Positions 43,804 through 52,269 are shown, counted from the first letter of the stretch. The stretch is 64,000 nt of DNA from Aeromonas sobria (GCF_000820145.1 NZ_CDBW01000006.1:124001-188000), one strand, 5' to 3'. Translations and numbers: made by a program. The notes: generated from the letters alone by a model not told the origin.

Positions 43804-44987
43804 GGTGACGTGACCTGCCGATATTGTTGATCTGCCAGTTGTTGCATATAGCGGGCAGTTTCGGGGGCGCTGAGCCCCTCCTTGAAACGCTCGAATCCCT
43901 TGTCCATCGCCTGCCAGGCAATAGACATGGCGCTGTCAGAGGGCATGGGAATGGTGACAGTGAACTGTTCCAGTAGCACTTTTGCCAGCGGGGTTGGGTG
44001 GCGGCTAATGGTGGTAAAGGCCTGCTGATTGACCGGTAGCAATGCCCCCTGTTGATAGATGAACTGCTGGATATCCTGGCGTTGGATAAAGGTCAGCAGT
44101 GCCTGGATGGCATCCCGTCGATCCTTCTCTTCCATCGAGCTGCGGGAGGCCGTTATTACATAAGCACCACTCATGGAGTGCATGGGACGGGTTTGCCAGT
44201 CGGGCAGCAGGGCAACTCCCAGCTGATCCCCCATGTTTTTCACCAGGTCATTGAAGGCCCAGTCCCCGTTGATGAGGTAGGCGCTCTTACCTTCATTAAA
44301 ACGGGTGAGGGCGGTGTCATAGTCGCAGTCGGGGTCGATCCATTGCTCGCTGGCAACCGTGCGGTAGGCCTCCAGCGCTTGCACCATGGCTGGGGTATCG
44401 AGGGTGATGCGCCCCTTGCTAACCGGTGTACCACCAAAGGTGTGTAAAAATGCGGCGAAATAGTACATGTCGTTATATGGCCAACTGACGGGGTAGACCC
44501 CTTTGGCCTTGAGGGCCGGTGTGATGGCGGCCAGCTGCTGCCACCGGGTCACTGGGGCCGATACCAGCGCCTTGTTGTAAAACAGCATCAGATGGTTGCC
44601 CTGCATCATGGGCATGCCCCAGCGCCGGGCATCGAGAGTGACATAGTGCAGAGCATTGTTCATCAGTTCGGATGAGAACCACTCTTCAGGGATGGGCGAT
44701 AGCCGCATCTGCTGATAGAGGCCGATAAAATCGGAAGGGACCAGCATCAGGTCGGGCAGCCCTTTGGCCTGGGCCGCCAGCAGAATATCTGCCTTGATCT
44801 TGTCGGGCTCGAACTGGAGTGCCCGGACCTGGTGGCCGCTCTCCTGATTGAAGCGGGCTATCACCTGATCAATGACATAACCGGCCTGCTGGGAATGCCA
44901 TAACTCCAGCTGCTGGGCTCGCAGAGAGTGGCAGCAAGAGAGCAGGCAAAGTAGCAACAGATGATAAAATGGCCGTTTTTTACGCAT
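43800..44987 (-). CDS. periplasmic solute-binding protein (MalE/UgpB-like)
   Basis: ATG 44987 gives 395 residues with a signal peptide (MRKKRPFYHLLLLCLLSCCH) cleaved after SLRA or at the LLSC lipobox. The mature fold follows the extracellular solute-binding family 1/8 plan: LELWHSQQAGYVIDQVIARF, GLPDLMLVPSDF, a hinge with MPMMQGNHLMLFYNK, and YLINGDWAFNDL in lobe 2. No ABC permease or ATPase is nearby. The downstream, overlapping gene is a membrane GGDEF protein, so this protein is more likely a sensor subunit than a transport component. The ligand may be a sugar or glycerophosphodiester. Confidence 0.85.
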   Translation of the reverse strand: MRKKRPFYHLLLLCLLSCCHSLRAQQLELWHSQQAGYVIDQVIARFNQESGHQVRALQFEPDKIKADILLAAQAKGLPDLMLVPSDFIGLYQQMRLSPIPEEWFSSELMNNALHYVTLDARRWGMPMMQGNHLMLFYNKALVSAPVTRWQQLAAITPALKAKGVYPVSWPYNDMYYFAAFLHTFGGTPVSKGRITLDTPAMVQALEAYRTVASEQWIDPDCDYDTALTRFNEGKSAYLINGDWAFNDLVKNMGDQLGVALLPDWQTRPMHSMSGAYVITASRSSMEEKDRRDAIQALLTFIQRQDIQQFIYQQGALLPVNQQAFTTISRHPTPLAKVLLEQFTVTIPMPSDSAMSIAWQAMDKGFERFKEGLSAPETARYMQQLADQQYRQVTSP

Positions 44988-45085
44988 GTTATCATCGCCC
45001 TTATTGATTGCATCCCAAGGCAAAAATGTAACAAACAACGGACGCTGTCGATAGCGCTGTGGGTCAACTAATTGACAGGAATAAC

Positions 45086-45110
45086 AAAAAGCCCGGCTCT
45101 TGAGCCGGGC
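45086..45110 (-). terminator. terminator of the YdcH-like gene
   Basis: GCCCGGCTCT / AGAGCCGGGC-type stem (45091-45110) with five T on the minus strand (A run 45086-45090 on plus), 40 bases after the DUF465 stop. Confidence 0.88.
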
Positions 45111-45149
45111 TGGGGGATAAATTGCTTATCCGGGTAATCTTCGAGGCAT

Positions 45150-45365
45150 CTAGTGTGGATGTTGTTTGAGGATGTCGTATATCTCCTCTTTCAGTTTAAG
45201 TTTCTGTTTTTTCAGATCCTTCACCTCAGAGCTAAAGTCGCTGGCGTGGTGCTTTTCCAGTTTCTTAATCTCCTCATCCAGGTCGTTATGCAAGTCAAAC
45301 TTTTTCTGGAAATGGACATCACTGCTCTTCAGTCTAGAGATGAGATCTCTGTACTCCGGGAACAT
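45150..45365 (-). CDS. YdcH/DUF465 family small protein
   Basis: A 71-residue, highly charged, helical protein (MFPEYRDLISRLKSSD then LDEEIKKLEKHHAS) typical of DUF465/YdcH. It is predicted to be one coiled-coil hairpin. GGAGG precedes the ATG. Members are abundant in gamma-proteobacteria and uncharacterised. Single gene with its own terminator. Confidence 0.9.
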   Translation of the reverse strand: MFPEYRDLISRLKSSDVHFQKKFDLHNDLDEEIKKLEKHHASDFSSEVKDLKKQKLKLKEEIYDILKQHPH

Positions 45366-45850
45366 GTAATGGAACCTCCTTGGTTACGCTTGTCTGTGCC
45401 TGTAACACCAAGCTACCCCTTAGTGACCGGGATAAATGTGATCACGATCGGATTTAGGGGTAATCATTTGAAGTATTTGGGGGGATTTTTTTAACCTGTT
45501 GAATCAAAACAAGATAAGCGATTTATCAATCTGAAAGGCGAGCCAAACTGTGCGACAAGTCACCACAGGGGATGCTCCGGCGTGAGGGCGCATGATCAAT
45601 AAAAGGGCCCGTCGGCTGTCTCTTGATCACACCTATGGATGCCCAAGAGAGTGCGCCAGCAGGGCGTGACTCGGCTCTGGTTGGTAAGTATGCTCGGTGG
45701 CGAACGGAACCTTCCTTCTGGTGTGTCTGGGGTCGTTGAAGTTGGCGTGGTCAAACTGGGCCTGAGGCCATTAAGCAGGTTGAGTGAGGGGCATGTTAGA
45801 ACCTTGATGGGGCGCTGACAGGTTTAGATCACGGAAGGGAACACAGTTCA
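45366..45850. other. intergenic region of about 485 bases, no gene recognised
   Basis: No reading frame here is credible in length or composition. The stretch is G/C-balanced and contains several GGA triplets and short inverted repeats, and it is followed by a hairpin with T-tracts at 45851-45882. It could encode an RNA on the plus strand, but no known RNA family (6S, tmRNA, RNase P, GcvB) was recognised. Confidence 0.4.
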
Positions 45851-45882
45851 AAAAAATCCCCAAGCGATGCTCGGGGATTTTT
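45851..45882. terminator. bidirectional terminator downstream of the racemase
   Basis: AAAATCCCC / GGGGATTTT hairpin with A run before and T run after. It lies 45 bases past the racemase stop on the minus strand and can also end any plus-strand transcript from the preceding intergenic region. Confidence 0.85.
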
Positions 45883-45926
45883 GTATAAGAGACAGGCCCG
45901 CGGGAGCCCTTGCTCATATCGCGTTA

Positions 45927-47153
45927 TCAGCGTTTGATCTTCTTGGGGTTGGTGTAGCCCCAGATGGTGTACATGTCCGCCAGCAGGGCGCCGTTGTACT
46001 CCTCCAGATCCGCCTGTTTCACCTCGGCCTCACCCTGACGGCCAAACAGCACCACCTCGTCGCCGGGTTTCACCCCTTTGAGATCGGTCACATCCACCAT
46101 GATGGTGTTCATGGAGGTCTTGCCGACCACCGGCATCTTCTGACCCTGGATCAGTACATAGGCCTTGTTGCTCAGGGCTCGGCGGTAGCCATCGGAGTAA
46201 CCCAGCGGCAGGTTGGCGAGCCAGGAGTCACGCTTGAGCGTAAAGGTGCGGTCATAGCCGACGGTGTTGCCCGCCGCATAGTGGTTGACCGAGGCAACCT
46301 GGGTCTTGAACGCCATCACCCGCTTGTATTCGGTGTAGGAGGGGATGGAGTCGCCGTAGAGCAGGCCGCCCGGGCGCACCATGTCGAAGTAGGCGTCCGG
46401 CACGGCCAGGGTGGCGAAGGAGTTGGCGGCGTGGATGGTGATCTTGCTGCGATCCAGCTTGCCCGCTTCCAGCAACCACTGGGAGTCCAGTTTGAACTGG
46501 GCCAGCCCCATCTTGACGTCCTCTTTCTCCTCCACCGGGAAGTGGGTCATGATACCGACCGGGGTGATCCCCTTGAGCTTGAGCATGGCCAGCGCATCCT
46601 GTTTGGCATCGGCCAGACGCAGGTCGATGCCGTTACGGCTCATACCGGCGGAGTTGAGGGCGACATGCACCGGAATGGTGGTGTGGTGGCGCAGGGCTAT
46701 GTCGGCGATGCCCTGGGCACTCACCAGACTGCCGATCAACTCTTCCATCTTGTATGGCAGGGCCTGCTCCACCTCATCCGGCGTGGCGGCACGCACCCGC
46801 ATCAGACGACCGGTAAAGCCCTTCTCGCGGGCGACGCGCGCCTCTTCGTTGCTGGCGATGCCGATGCAGGGGATATTGGCTTTGACCACGGAGGGGACCA
46901 GCAGGTCGATGCCATGACCATAGGCGTCGGCTTTCATGATGGCGCAGATCTGCGGGCCCTTGTCGCCGAGGCGATCCTTGAGGGTCTGGATATTGTGTTC
47001 AAAGGCACCCAGATCCACTTCCAACCAGGCGTTGCTGGCGGTCTGCTCCTGACCGTTGCGATGATCCGTCGCAAGGGGCAGGTAGGGAGCCGCAATGGCT
47101 TGGCCCGCGAGCAGGCCGAAGATCAGGGTAGCCAATAGCGTTTTCTTATGCAT
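45927..47153 (-). CDS. bsr: periplasmic broad-specificity amino acid racemase (Alr/Bsr family)
   Basis: PLP enzyme that makes D-amino acids. ATG 47153 has AAGGAA 5 bases upstream and begins a signal peptide (MHKKTLLATLIFGLLAGQAI, cleavage near AIAAP), so the 408-residue enzyme is exported, unlike the cytoplasmic Alr of cell-wall synthesis. The PLP lysine is in AIMKADAYGHG. The NSAGMSRNGID loop, a Cys near CIGIASNEE and the wide-pocket sequence VRPGGLLYGDSIPSYTEY recall Vibrio/Aeromonas BsrV-like racemases. Substrates such as Lys, Arg and Met are inferred from the family. Confidence 0.9.
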   Translation of the reverse strand: MHKKTLLATLIFGLLAGQAIAAPYLPLATDHRNGQEQTASNAWLEVDLGAFEHNIQTLKDRLGDKGPQICAIMKADAYGHGIDLLVPSVVKANIPCIGIASNEEARVAREKGFTGRLMRVRAATPDEVEQALPYKMEELIGSLVSAQGIADIALRHHTTIPVHVALNSAGMSRNGIDLRLADAKQDALAMLKLKGITPVGIMTHFPVEEKEDVKMGLAQFKLDSQWLLEAGKLDRSKITIHAANSFATLAVPDAYFDMVRPGGLLYGDSIPSYTEYKRVMAFKTQVASVNHYAAGNTVGYDRTFTLKRDSWLANLPLGYSDGYRRALSNKAYVLIQGQKMPVVGKTSMNTIMVDVTDLKGVKPGDEVVLFGRQGEAEVKQADLEEYNGALLADMYTIWGYTNPKKIKR

Positions 47154-47326
47154 GGTGATTCCTTTTTGTTGTTCGCGTTGGATAGTGTGGATGAGAGCGT
47201 CAATATTGGCTGTGGTTTCACCACAACCTGTTGTTATTATTATGATCTTTGTTACTTTAAACAGGCGCTGACCGATTGCGAGTCTACCGCAACAAGGCAT
47301 CAGCCGACACTCGTCAGGGGAAGAAA

Positions 47327-47776
47327 ATGGTCAATCTTGAGTTACGTTTGCCACCACCACTGATCTTCCTGCTCTGTGCAGGAACCATGTGGTGTCTAAG
47401 GGGAGAGGGGCAACCCGGAGTATGGGTCATGGTACTGATGGCCACGCTTTTTGTGGCTGGAGCCATCATGGGCTTTGGTGCCCTGCAACGGTTTCGCCAC
47501 CACCAGACCACGGTCAGCCCCACCAAGCCTCAGCACACCAGCCATCTGGTGACCTGCGGTGTCTATCGCCTCAGCCGTAATCCCATGTATCTGGGGCTAC
47601 TCTGCTGGTTGTTGGCCTGGGGTTGTTATCTCGGTGGAGTATGGGTCTGGTTGGGGCCGATCATGCTGGTGGTTTGGTTGACTCGTTTTCAGATCATGCC
47701 GGAGGAGCGGTTGCTGCGCGCCCGCTTTGGCGACGAGTATGCTCGCTACTGCCTGCGTGTTCGCCGCTGGTGTTGA
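47327..47776 (+). CDS. isoprenylcysteine carboxyl methyltransferase-like membrane protein
   Basis: A 149-residue integral membrane protein. ATG 47327 follows AGGGGA. It has about four hydrophobic helices and the SAM-binding C-terminal pattern CGVYRLSRNPMYLGLL, then MPEERLLRARFGDEYARYC, typical of the ICMT/phospholipid methyltransferase family. The substrate in bacteria is unknown. It is divergent from the racemase. The stop codon lies inside an 18-base direct repeat. Confidence 0.85.
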   Translation: MVNLELRLPPPLIFLLCAGTMWCLRGEGQPGVWVMVLMATLFVAGAIMGFGALQRFRHHQTTVSPTKPQHTSHLVTCGVYRLSRNPMYLGLLCWLLAWGCYLGGVWVWLGPIMLVVWLTRFQIMPEERLLRARFGDEYARYCLRVRRWC

Positions 47777-47811
47777 TCGGTAGTTGAGCTGCAGTTGATC
47801 GGTAGTTGAGC
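47772..47811. repeat. 18-bp direct repeat, 22-bp period
   Basis: GTTGATCGGTAGTTGAGC occurs at 47772-47789 and again at 47794-47811. The first copy contains the TGA stop of the methyltransferase-like gene, so it looks like a recent tandem duplication of the 3' end. Confidence 0.9.
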
Positions 47812-47840
47812 GGTAGGCGTGTGTCTCGAGAAAAGTGGTA

Positions 47841-47870
47841 GCCCCCCGAGCCGATTAAGGCCCGGGGGGC
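47841..47870. terminator. GC-rich hairpin downstream of pilU
   Basis: GCCCCCCG (47841-47848) pairs with CGGGGGGC (47863-47870). It lies just past the pilU stop on the minus strand and after the convergent methyltransferase-like gene. No clean T-tract follows. Confidence 0.6.
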
Positions 47871-47879
47871 AGGTGAGCA

Positions 47880-49019
47880 CTAGAAGTGATCGTTTTTCTC
47901 GTCCTTGGTGGGTTCGAGGCTCCAGCCGGTGGCATCGCTGCTGCTGGCGATCTGCCCCTTCTCTTTCCACAGCTTGATCTTGAGGCGCAGGTTGTTGGCC
48001 GAGTCGGCGTTCTTCACTGCTTCTTCCTCCTCAATCACCCCTTCCACCACCAGATCGAACAGGGCGCTGTCAAAGGTGACCATGCCGAGGGCTTTGGATT
48101 TTTCCATCACCTCTTTGAGGCTGCCAAATTCACCGCGCTTGATCATGTCGCGGATGGTGTGGGTGCCCAGCATGATCTCCACTGCCGCCCGGCGGCCGCC
48201 ATCGGTGGTTTTCACCAGTCGCTGGGAGACAAAGGCCTTGAGGTTGTTGCCCAGATCGTTGAGCAGTTGCGGACGGCGCTCCTCGGGGAAGAAGTTGATG
48301 ATGCGATCCAGCGCCTGGTTGGCGTTGTTGGCGTGCAGGGTGGAGATGGCAAGGTGGCCGGTTTCGGAGAAGGCCAGCGCATGTTCCATGGTCTCGCGAT
48401 CGCGGATCTCGCCGATAAGGATGACGTCCGGTGCCTGACGCAGGGTGTTTTTCAGGGCGGCGTGGAAGCTGCGGGTATCCACGCCAACTTCCCGCTGGTT
48501 GATGATGCTCTTGCGGTGACGATGCACGAACTCCACCGGATCCTCGATGGTGATGATGTGGCCGCCGCTGTTGCGGTTGCGGTGGTCGATCAGCGCCGCC
48601 AGCGAGGTGGATTTGCCCGAGCCGGTGCCGCCGACAAACAGCACCAGTCCCCGCTTCTCCATGATGGTATCGAGCAACACGGGTGGCAGTTTGAGATCTT
48701 CAAAGCGGGGGATCTCGGTCTTGATATTACGGGCCACCAGGGAGACTTCGTTACGCTGCTTGAAGATGTTGATCCGGAAACGGCCGATCTGGGGCAGGGA
48801 GATAGCAAGGTTCATCTCCAGCTCCTTCTCGAACTGCTGTTTCTGCTCGCCATCCATGATCTCGGCGGCGATCCTGGCCACGTCGCCGGGCGCCAGTGGC
48901 GTGTCGTTCAGAGGCCGCATGCCGCCGTGGAATTTGGCGCAGGGAGGGGCTCCGGTTGAGAGATAAAGGTCCGAGCCATCTTGCTGGGCCAGGATCTGTA
49001 GCATGTCTCGCAATTCCAT
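47880..49019 (-). CDS. pilU: type IV pilus retraction-associated ATPase PilU
   Basis: Hexameric ATPase aiding pilus retraction with PilT, 379 residues. Walker A GGTGSGKSTSLA, Asp box TIEDPVEFVH, Walker B VILIGEIRDRET and His box STLHANNANQALDRIINFFP are all intact. PilU rather than PilT is suggested by the longer C-terminus (LWKEKGQIASSSD onwards) and the start MELRDMLQILAQQDGSDLYL. The usual neighbour pilT is not in this window. Confidence 0.9.
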   Translation of the reverse strand: MELRDMLQILAQQDGSDLYLSTGAPPCAKFHGGMRPLNDTPLAPGDVARIAAEIMDGEQKQQFEKELEMNLAISLPQIGRFRINIFKQRNEVSLVARNIKTEIPRFEDLKLPPVLLDTIMEKRGLVLFVGGTGSGKSTSLAALIDHRNRNSGGHIITIEDPVEFVHRHRKSIINQREVGVDTRSFHAALKNTLRQAPDVILIGEIRDRETMEHALAFSETGHLAISTLHANNANQALDRIINFFPEERRPQLLNDLGNNLKAFVSQRLVKTTDGGRRAAVEIMLGTHTIRDMIKRGEFGSLKEVMEKSKALGMVTFDSALFDLVVEGVIEEEEAVKNADSANNLRLKIKLWKEKGQIASSSDATGWSLEPTKDEKNDHF

Positions 49020-49077
49020 TGTTTTGCCTCGTCTATCAAGGAGATGCCATAAGCGGGATGATATTGAGTGTACAGCC

Positions 49078-49434
49078 TCAGGCGCCGGTCAGTTTCTCGC
49101 GAAAGACAAAAAAGACCGCACCGAGAATGCAGAGCCCTGCCCAGAGGTAATCCCATTTCAGATCTTCTTTGAGATAGAAGATAGAGAAGGGAACGAATAC
49201 GGTGAGGGTGATCACCTCTTGCAGGATTTTCAGCTGGCCCACGCTCATCACAGTGTGGCCGATGCGGTTGGCGGGCACTTGTAACAGATATTCGAACAGG
49301 GCGATACCCCAGCTCACCAGCGCGGCAATGATCCAGGGTTTATGGTTCATGCTCTTGAGGTGAGCGTACCAGGCGAAGGTCATAAAAACGTTGCTGCACA
49401 GCAGCAGACCGATACTGGCGAAAATCGGGTTCAT
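49078..49434 (-). CDS. DUF486 / DMT-family small membrane protein
   Basis: ATG 49434 has AAGGAG 6 bases upstream and yields 118 residues with four helices. The sequence MNPIFASIGLLLCSNVFMTF, then KPWIIAALVSWGIALFEYLL, and QEVITLTVFVPFSIFYLKED is the DUF486 pattern, related to small multidrug-resistance-type transporters. Function unknown. Confidence 0.88.
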   Translation of the reverse strand: MNPIFASIGLLLCSNVFMTFAWYAHLKSMNHKPWIIAALVSWGIALFEYLLQVPANRIGHTVMSVGQLKILQEVITLTVFVPFSIFYLKEDLKWDYLWAGLCILGAVFFVFREKLTGA

Positions 49435-49546
49435 AGGGTTCTCCTTGAAAATCCGGCGCATTTTATCCCTGAACCACGGGTTTTCATACGTGGTGCGGGA
49501 GGGTATTTTTAACCAACAGGATAAGCCGTGCGAGGTATGCGACGGG

Positions 49547-50278
49547 ATGGGCAAGTTATGCGGGATAGTGTTGTTACTGTTATTTGCCATGCCGGTGCGT
49601 GCGACCCCGACGCTGACGGTGGCCACCGATCTCTGGCCGCCATTTCGCATTTTGCAGCCGGATGGCCGGTTGCAGGGGCTCGATATGGACATCTTGCGCC
49701 GGTTGCAACAGGCGAGCGGCATTGAGTTGCAGGTGCGGCGGATGCCGTGGGGCAGGGCGCTCAAGCAGATGCAGACCGGTCAGGTCGATTTGATGATTGG
49801 GCTCGCCTATACCGCCGAGCGGGCACAGTTCATCGACTATCTGCAACCTGCCTACTACCAGTGCTGGCCGGCGTTTTATGGTCAGCCGGTCAATGTGGCC
49901 CGGATCCACCAATACCGCGATCTGCAGGGGGTGAAGGTGGGCTATGTGCTTAACTCCGTCTACTTTGAGCCCTTCAACAGTGACAGCCGCCTCGACAAGC
50001 ACGGGGTACCCACCGAAGATCAGCTGCTGCGCATGGTGCAGCGCGGTCACCTGCCGCTGATGATCGGCACCGACTGTCAGGTGGACTATGCCCTGAGTCA
50101 GGGAAATGCCAGCCGGATAGGCAAGGCGGACTACCGACCCGCCACGCCGGTGACCCTCTATCTGGGGATGAGCAAGCACTCACCTCACCAGTCGCTGCGC
50201 CAGCCCTTGCTGGTGGCGCTGCAAAATCTGGTGGCCAGCGGCGAGATAAGCGTGATGGCCAAGCGTTACCAGCCTTGA
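49547..50278 (+). CDS. periplasmic amino-acid-type solute-binding protein (SBP_bac_3-like)
   Basis: ATG 49547 begins a signal peptide (MGKLCGIVLLLLFAMPVRA) and a 243-residue product. The mature start TPTLTVATDLWPPFR, then LQGLDMDILRRLQQ and QVDLMIGLAYTAERAQFIDY match polar amino acid binding proteins. No amino acid ABC genes adjoin. The next gene on the same strand, starting 99 bases downstream, is btuC, but a binding protein for cobalamin (BtuF) is of a different fold, so it is probably not the B12 receptor. Ribosome-binding site weak. Confidence 0.8.
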   Translation: MGKLCGIVLLLLFAMPVRATPTLTVATDLWPPFRILQPDGRLQGLDMDILRRLQQASGIELQVRRMPWGRALKQMQTGQVDLMIGLAYTAERAQFIDYLQPAYYQCWPAFYGQPVNVARIHQYRDLQGVKVGYVLNSVYFEPFNSDSRLDKHGVPTEDQLLRMVQRGHLPLMIGTDCQVDYALSQGNASRIGKADYRPATPVTLYLGMSKHSPHQSLRQPLLVALQNLVASGEISVMAKRYQP

Positions 50279-50305
50279 CCTTGGGTGGCAAGCCACTGTT
50301 ATCAT
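50275..50305 (+). promoter_or_regulatory. candidate btuCD promoter
   Basis: TTGACC (50275-50280, overlapping the preceding stop) and TATCAT (50300-50305) are 19 bp apart; GTTATC (50298-50303) is a 17-bp alternative. A GTGGC/GCCAC stem lies in the spacer. A full cobalamin riboswitch could not be matched in the short leader. Confidence 0.35.
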
Positions 50306-50377
50306 GCCCTTTTCCTGCTTCCCCACGGCGCTGCGACAGTGCTTGGGATGAAGCCTTGTTATTGTCGGGGATCATCC

Positions 50378-51385
50378 TTGTACCTCTCCCTTATCGCCCG
50401 CCAGCAGCGCTGGCAGCGGCGCTGGCTCTGTGGCCTGACGTTGCTGACCCTGCTGCTGTTTCTCTTCTCCCTCGTCTGGGGCGAGTTTGTGCTGCTGCCC
50501 TGGCAGCCCCTTGGCGATCTCGAACAGCGTATCCTGCTGGAGCTGCGGCTACCGCGCGCCCTGCTGGCCCTCTTGGCAGGCGCGGCGCTTGCCTGTGGCG
50601 GCGCCGTGTTGCAGGTGATGCTGCACAACCCGGTGGCGGAGCCCGGGCTGCTTGGCGTCTCGAGCGGAGCGGGGCTGGCCGCCATGGTGGCGATGGCGGT
50701 GGCCAAATCCCTTGGCCTCTATCTGCCCGGCTGGGGGCTGTCGCTGGCGGCCTTTGGTGGCGCGCTGCTGGTGACCATGCTGCTCATTCGGCTGGCTCGC
50801 CGCGCCCGTCTCGGCCATGCCCGCTTACTGCTGTTTGGCGTCGCCATCGGCATTCTCACCAATGCTGCCATGACCTGGCTGATGTACTTTGCCGACGACG
50901 GTTCCTTACGTGAATTCATGTTCTGGATGATGGGTAGCCTCTCTTACGGCAGCCAGCAGTTCGGCTGGTGGTGGCTGGTGCTGCCGCTCACCCTGATTTG
51001 GCTCTGCTGGCAGGGCAAGGCGCTGCAACAGCTGCTGCTGGGGGAGACCCAGGCCCGCCTGATGGGAATGGATGTGGACAGGATGCGGGTGCGGTTGGTG
51101 CTGGCGGTCTGTCTGCTGACCGGTGTGGCGGTGTCGTTGTGTGGTGTCATCGGTTTTGTCGGGTTGGTGGTGCCCCATCTGCTGCGGCTCTGTGGCGGCA
51201 GCGATCAGCGCTTCCTGCTGCCTGCCTCGGCGCTCGGCGGCGGGGCCCTGCTGCTGGCGGCCGATCTGTTAGCTCGCTCGGCACTCAGTGCTGGCGAGCT
51301 GCCCATCGGGGTCATTACCGCCTCGGTGGGGGCACCGCTCTTTATCTATCTGCTATTGAGGCAAGATACCGATGTCGCCCGCTGA
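50378..51385 (+). CDS. btuC: vitamin B12 ABC transporter permease BtuC
   Basis: Inner-membrane cobalamin permease. TTG 50378 is preferred: it aligns with the E. coli start (LYLSLIARQQRW versus MLTLARQQQR) and has CGGGGA 6 bases upstream; ATG 50348 is an alternative. This gives 335 residues. The motif HNPVAEPGLLGVSSGAG and the coupling loop IGFVGLVVPHLLRL are intact, as is the BtuC-like MFWMMGSLSYG. It overlaps btuD by 14 bases. Confidence 0.92.
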   Translation: MYLSLIARQQRWQRRWLCGLTLLTLLLFLFSLVWGEFVLLPWQPLGDLEQRILLELRLPRALLALLAGAALACGGAVLQVMLHNPVAEPGLLGVSSGAGLAAMVAMAVAKSLGLYLPGWGLSLAAFGGALLVTMLLIRLARRARLGHARLLLFGVAIGILTNAAMTWLMYFADDGSLREFMFWMMGSLSYGSQQFGWWWLVLPLTLIWLCWQGKALQQLLLGETQARLMGMDVDRMRVRLVLAVCLLTGVAVSLCGVIGFVGLVVPHLLRLCGGSDQRFLLPASALGGGALLLAADLLARSALSAGELPIGVITASVGAPLFIYLLLRQDTDVAR

Positions 51386-52169
51386 TCCCATCTCTGTTGC
51401 TTCTCGTGCTGCTGCGCCGCTGCTGGAGGCGCGCGAGCTCGCCATTGCCGGACGGCTATCTCCCCTCGATATCCGCTGGCATGGCGGCCAGCTGGTGGCG
51501 CTGCTCGGCCCCAATGGTAGTGGCAAGTCGACCCTGCTCGGCGCGCTGGCGGGGATTTTGCCCGCCGATGGCTCCGTGCTGTTGGGGGGGGATGTGCTCA
51601 CTGACCTGAGCTGGCCAGAGCTGGCTAAACGGCGCGCCATGCTGCCCCAGCGCCAGCCCCAGCTGTTTCATATTCCGGTGTTTCAGGTGCTGAGCCTGGG
51701 CCTTGATCAGGAGGTTGATCCCGCCAGACAGAACGAGGCGATCAGGGCGCTGTGCGAGGCACTGGAGCTGGAGACTTTGTTGGCCCGGGATTTCAGCCGA
51801 TTGTCGGGGGGCGAGCAGCAGCGGGTGCTGATTGCTCGCACCCTGTTGCAGGTGTGGCCGAGCCTCAATCCGACCGGCAAGGTGCTGCTGCTGGATGAGC
51901 CGCTGGCGGGGCTCGACCTGCATCATCAGCTGGCACTGCTGCGGTTGCTGAAAAAACTGGCCGGTCAGGGCTTGCTGGTGGTGCTCGCCATCCACGATAT
52001 CAATCTGGCCATCGACTGGGCCGATCGCATCCTCTGCCTGCAACAGGGCGCAGTGGTGCGTGAAGGGGGCGTCGAGCTGGTGGATGAGGCGCTGCTGGAG
52101 CAGGTATTCCAGATCTGCACCGACCGCATCGAAGCGGCAGGGCGCGTGTGGTTTATGCCCAGTTTGTAA
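51372..52169 (+). CDS. btuD: vitamin B12 ABC transporter ATPase BtuD
   Basis: 265-residue ATPase that powers BtuC. Walker A GPNGSGKSTLLG, Q-loop LPQRQPQLF, signature LSGGEQQRVL, Walker B VLLLDEPLAGLD and switch His in AIHDINLA are intact. The start overlaps btuC, indicating coupled translation. The periplasmic BtuF and receptor BtuB lie elsewhere. Confidence 0.92.
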   Translation: MSPADPISVASRAAAPLLEARELAIAGRLSPLDIRWHGGQLVALLGPNGSGKSTLLGALAGILPADGSVLLGGDVLTDLSWPELAKRRAMLPQRQPQLFHIPVFQVLSLGLDQEVDPARQNEAIRALCEALELETLLARDFSRLSGGEQQRVLIARTLLQVWPSLNPTGKVLLLDEPLAGLDLHHQLALLRLLKKLAGQGLLVVLAIHDINLAIDWADRILCLQQGAVVREGGVELVDEALLEQVFQICTDRIEAAGRVWFMPSL

Positions 52170-52196
52170 GTAGGGTGTATAGGAAAGAGCGCGTAT

Positions 52197-52230
52197 GTAG
52201 GGTCGATTAGCGAAGCGTAATCGGCCGACA
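52197..52230. repeat. short palindromic intergenic repeat
   Basis: GTAGGGTCGATTAGCGAAGC followed by GTAATCGGCCGAC forms an imperfect hairpin (CGATTAGC / GCGTAATCG). The form GTAGGGT...TTAGCGAAGCGTAA is a repeated palindromic motif common between genes of gamma-proteobacteria. A truncated GTAGGGTGTATAGG copy lies just upstream at about 52170. Confidence 0.6.
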
Positions 52231-52238
52231 GCAAGAAG

Positions 52239-52269
52239 AAGGGGCCGGTATCAAAAATACCGGCCCCTT
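52239..52269. terminator. bidirectional terminator between btuD and the DAHP synthase gene
   Basis: A 13-bp perfect stem AAGGGGCCGGTAT / ATACCGGCCCCTT with loop CAAAA. It serves the convergent btuD and DAHP synthase genes. Confidence 0.85.

Noticed and set aside
50279..50377. Possible cobalamin riboswitch before btuC (GCCACTGT segment)
   Set aside because: The leader is only about 100 bases and lacks the ordered core elements of the class; the segment is better explained as promoter spacer with a small stem.
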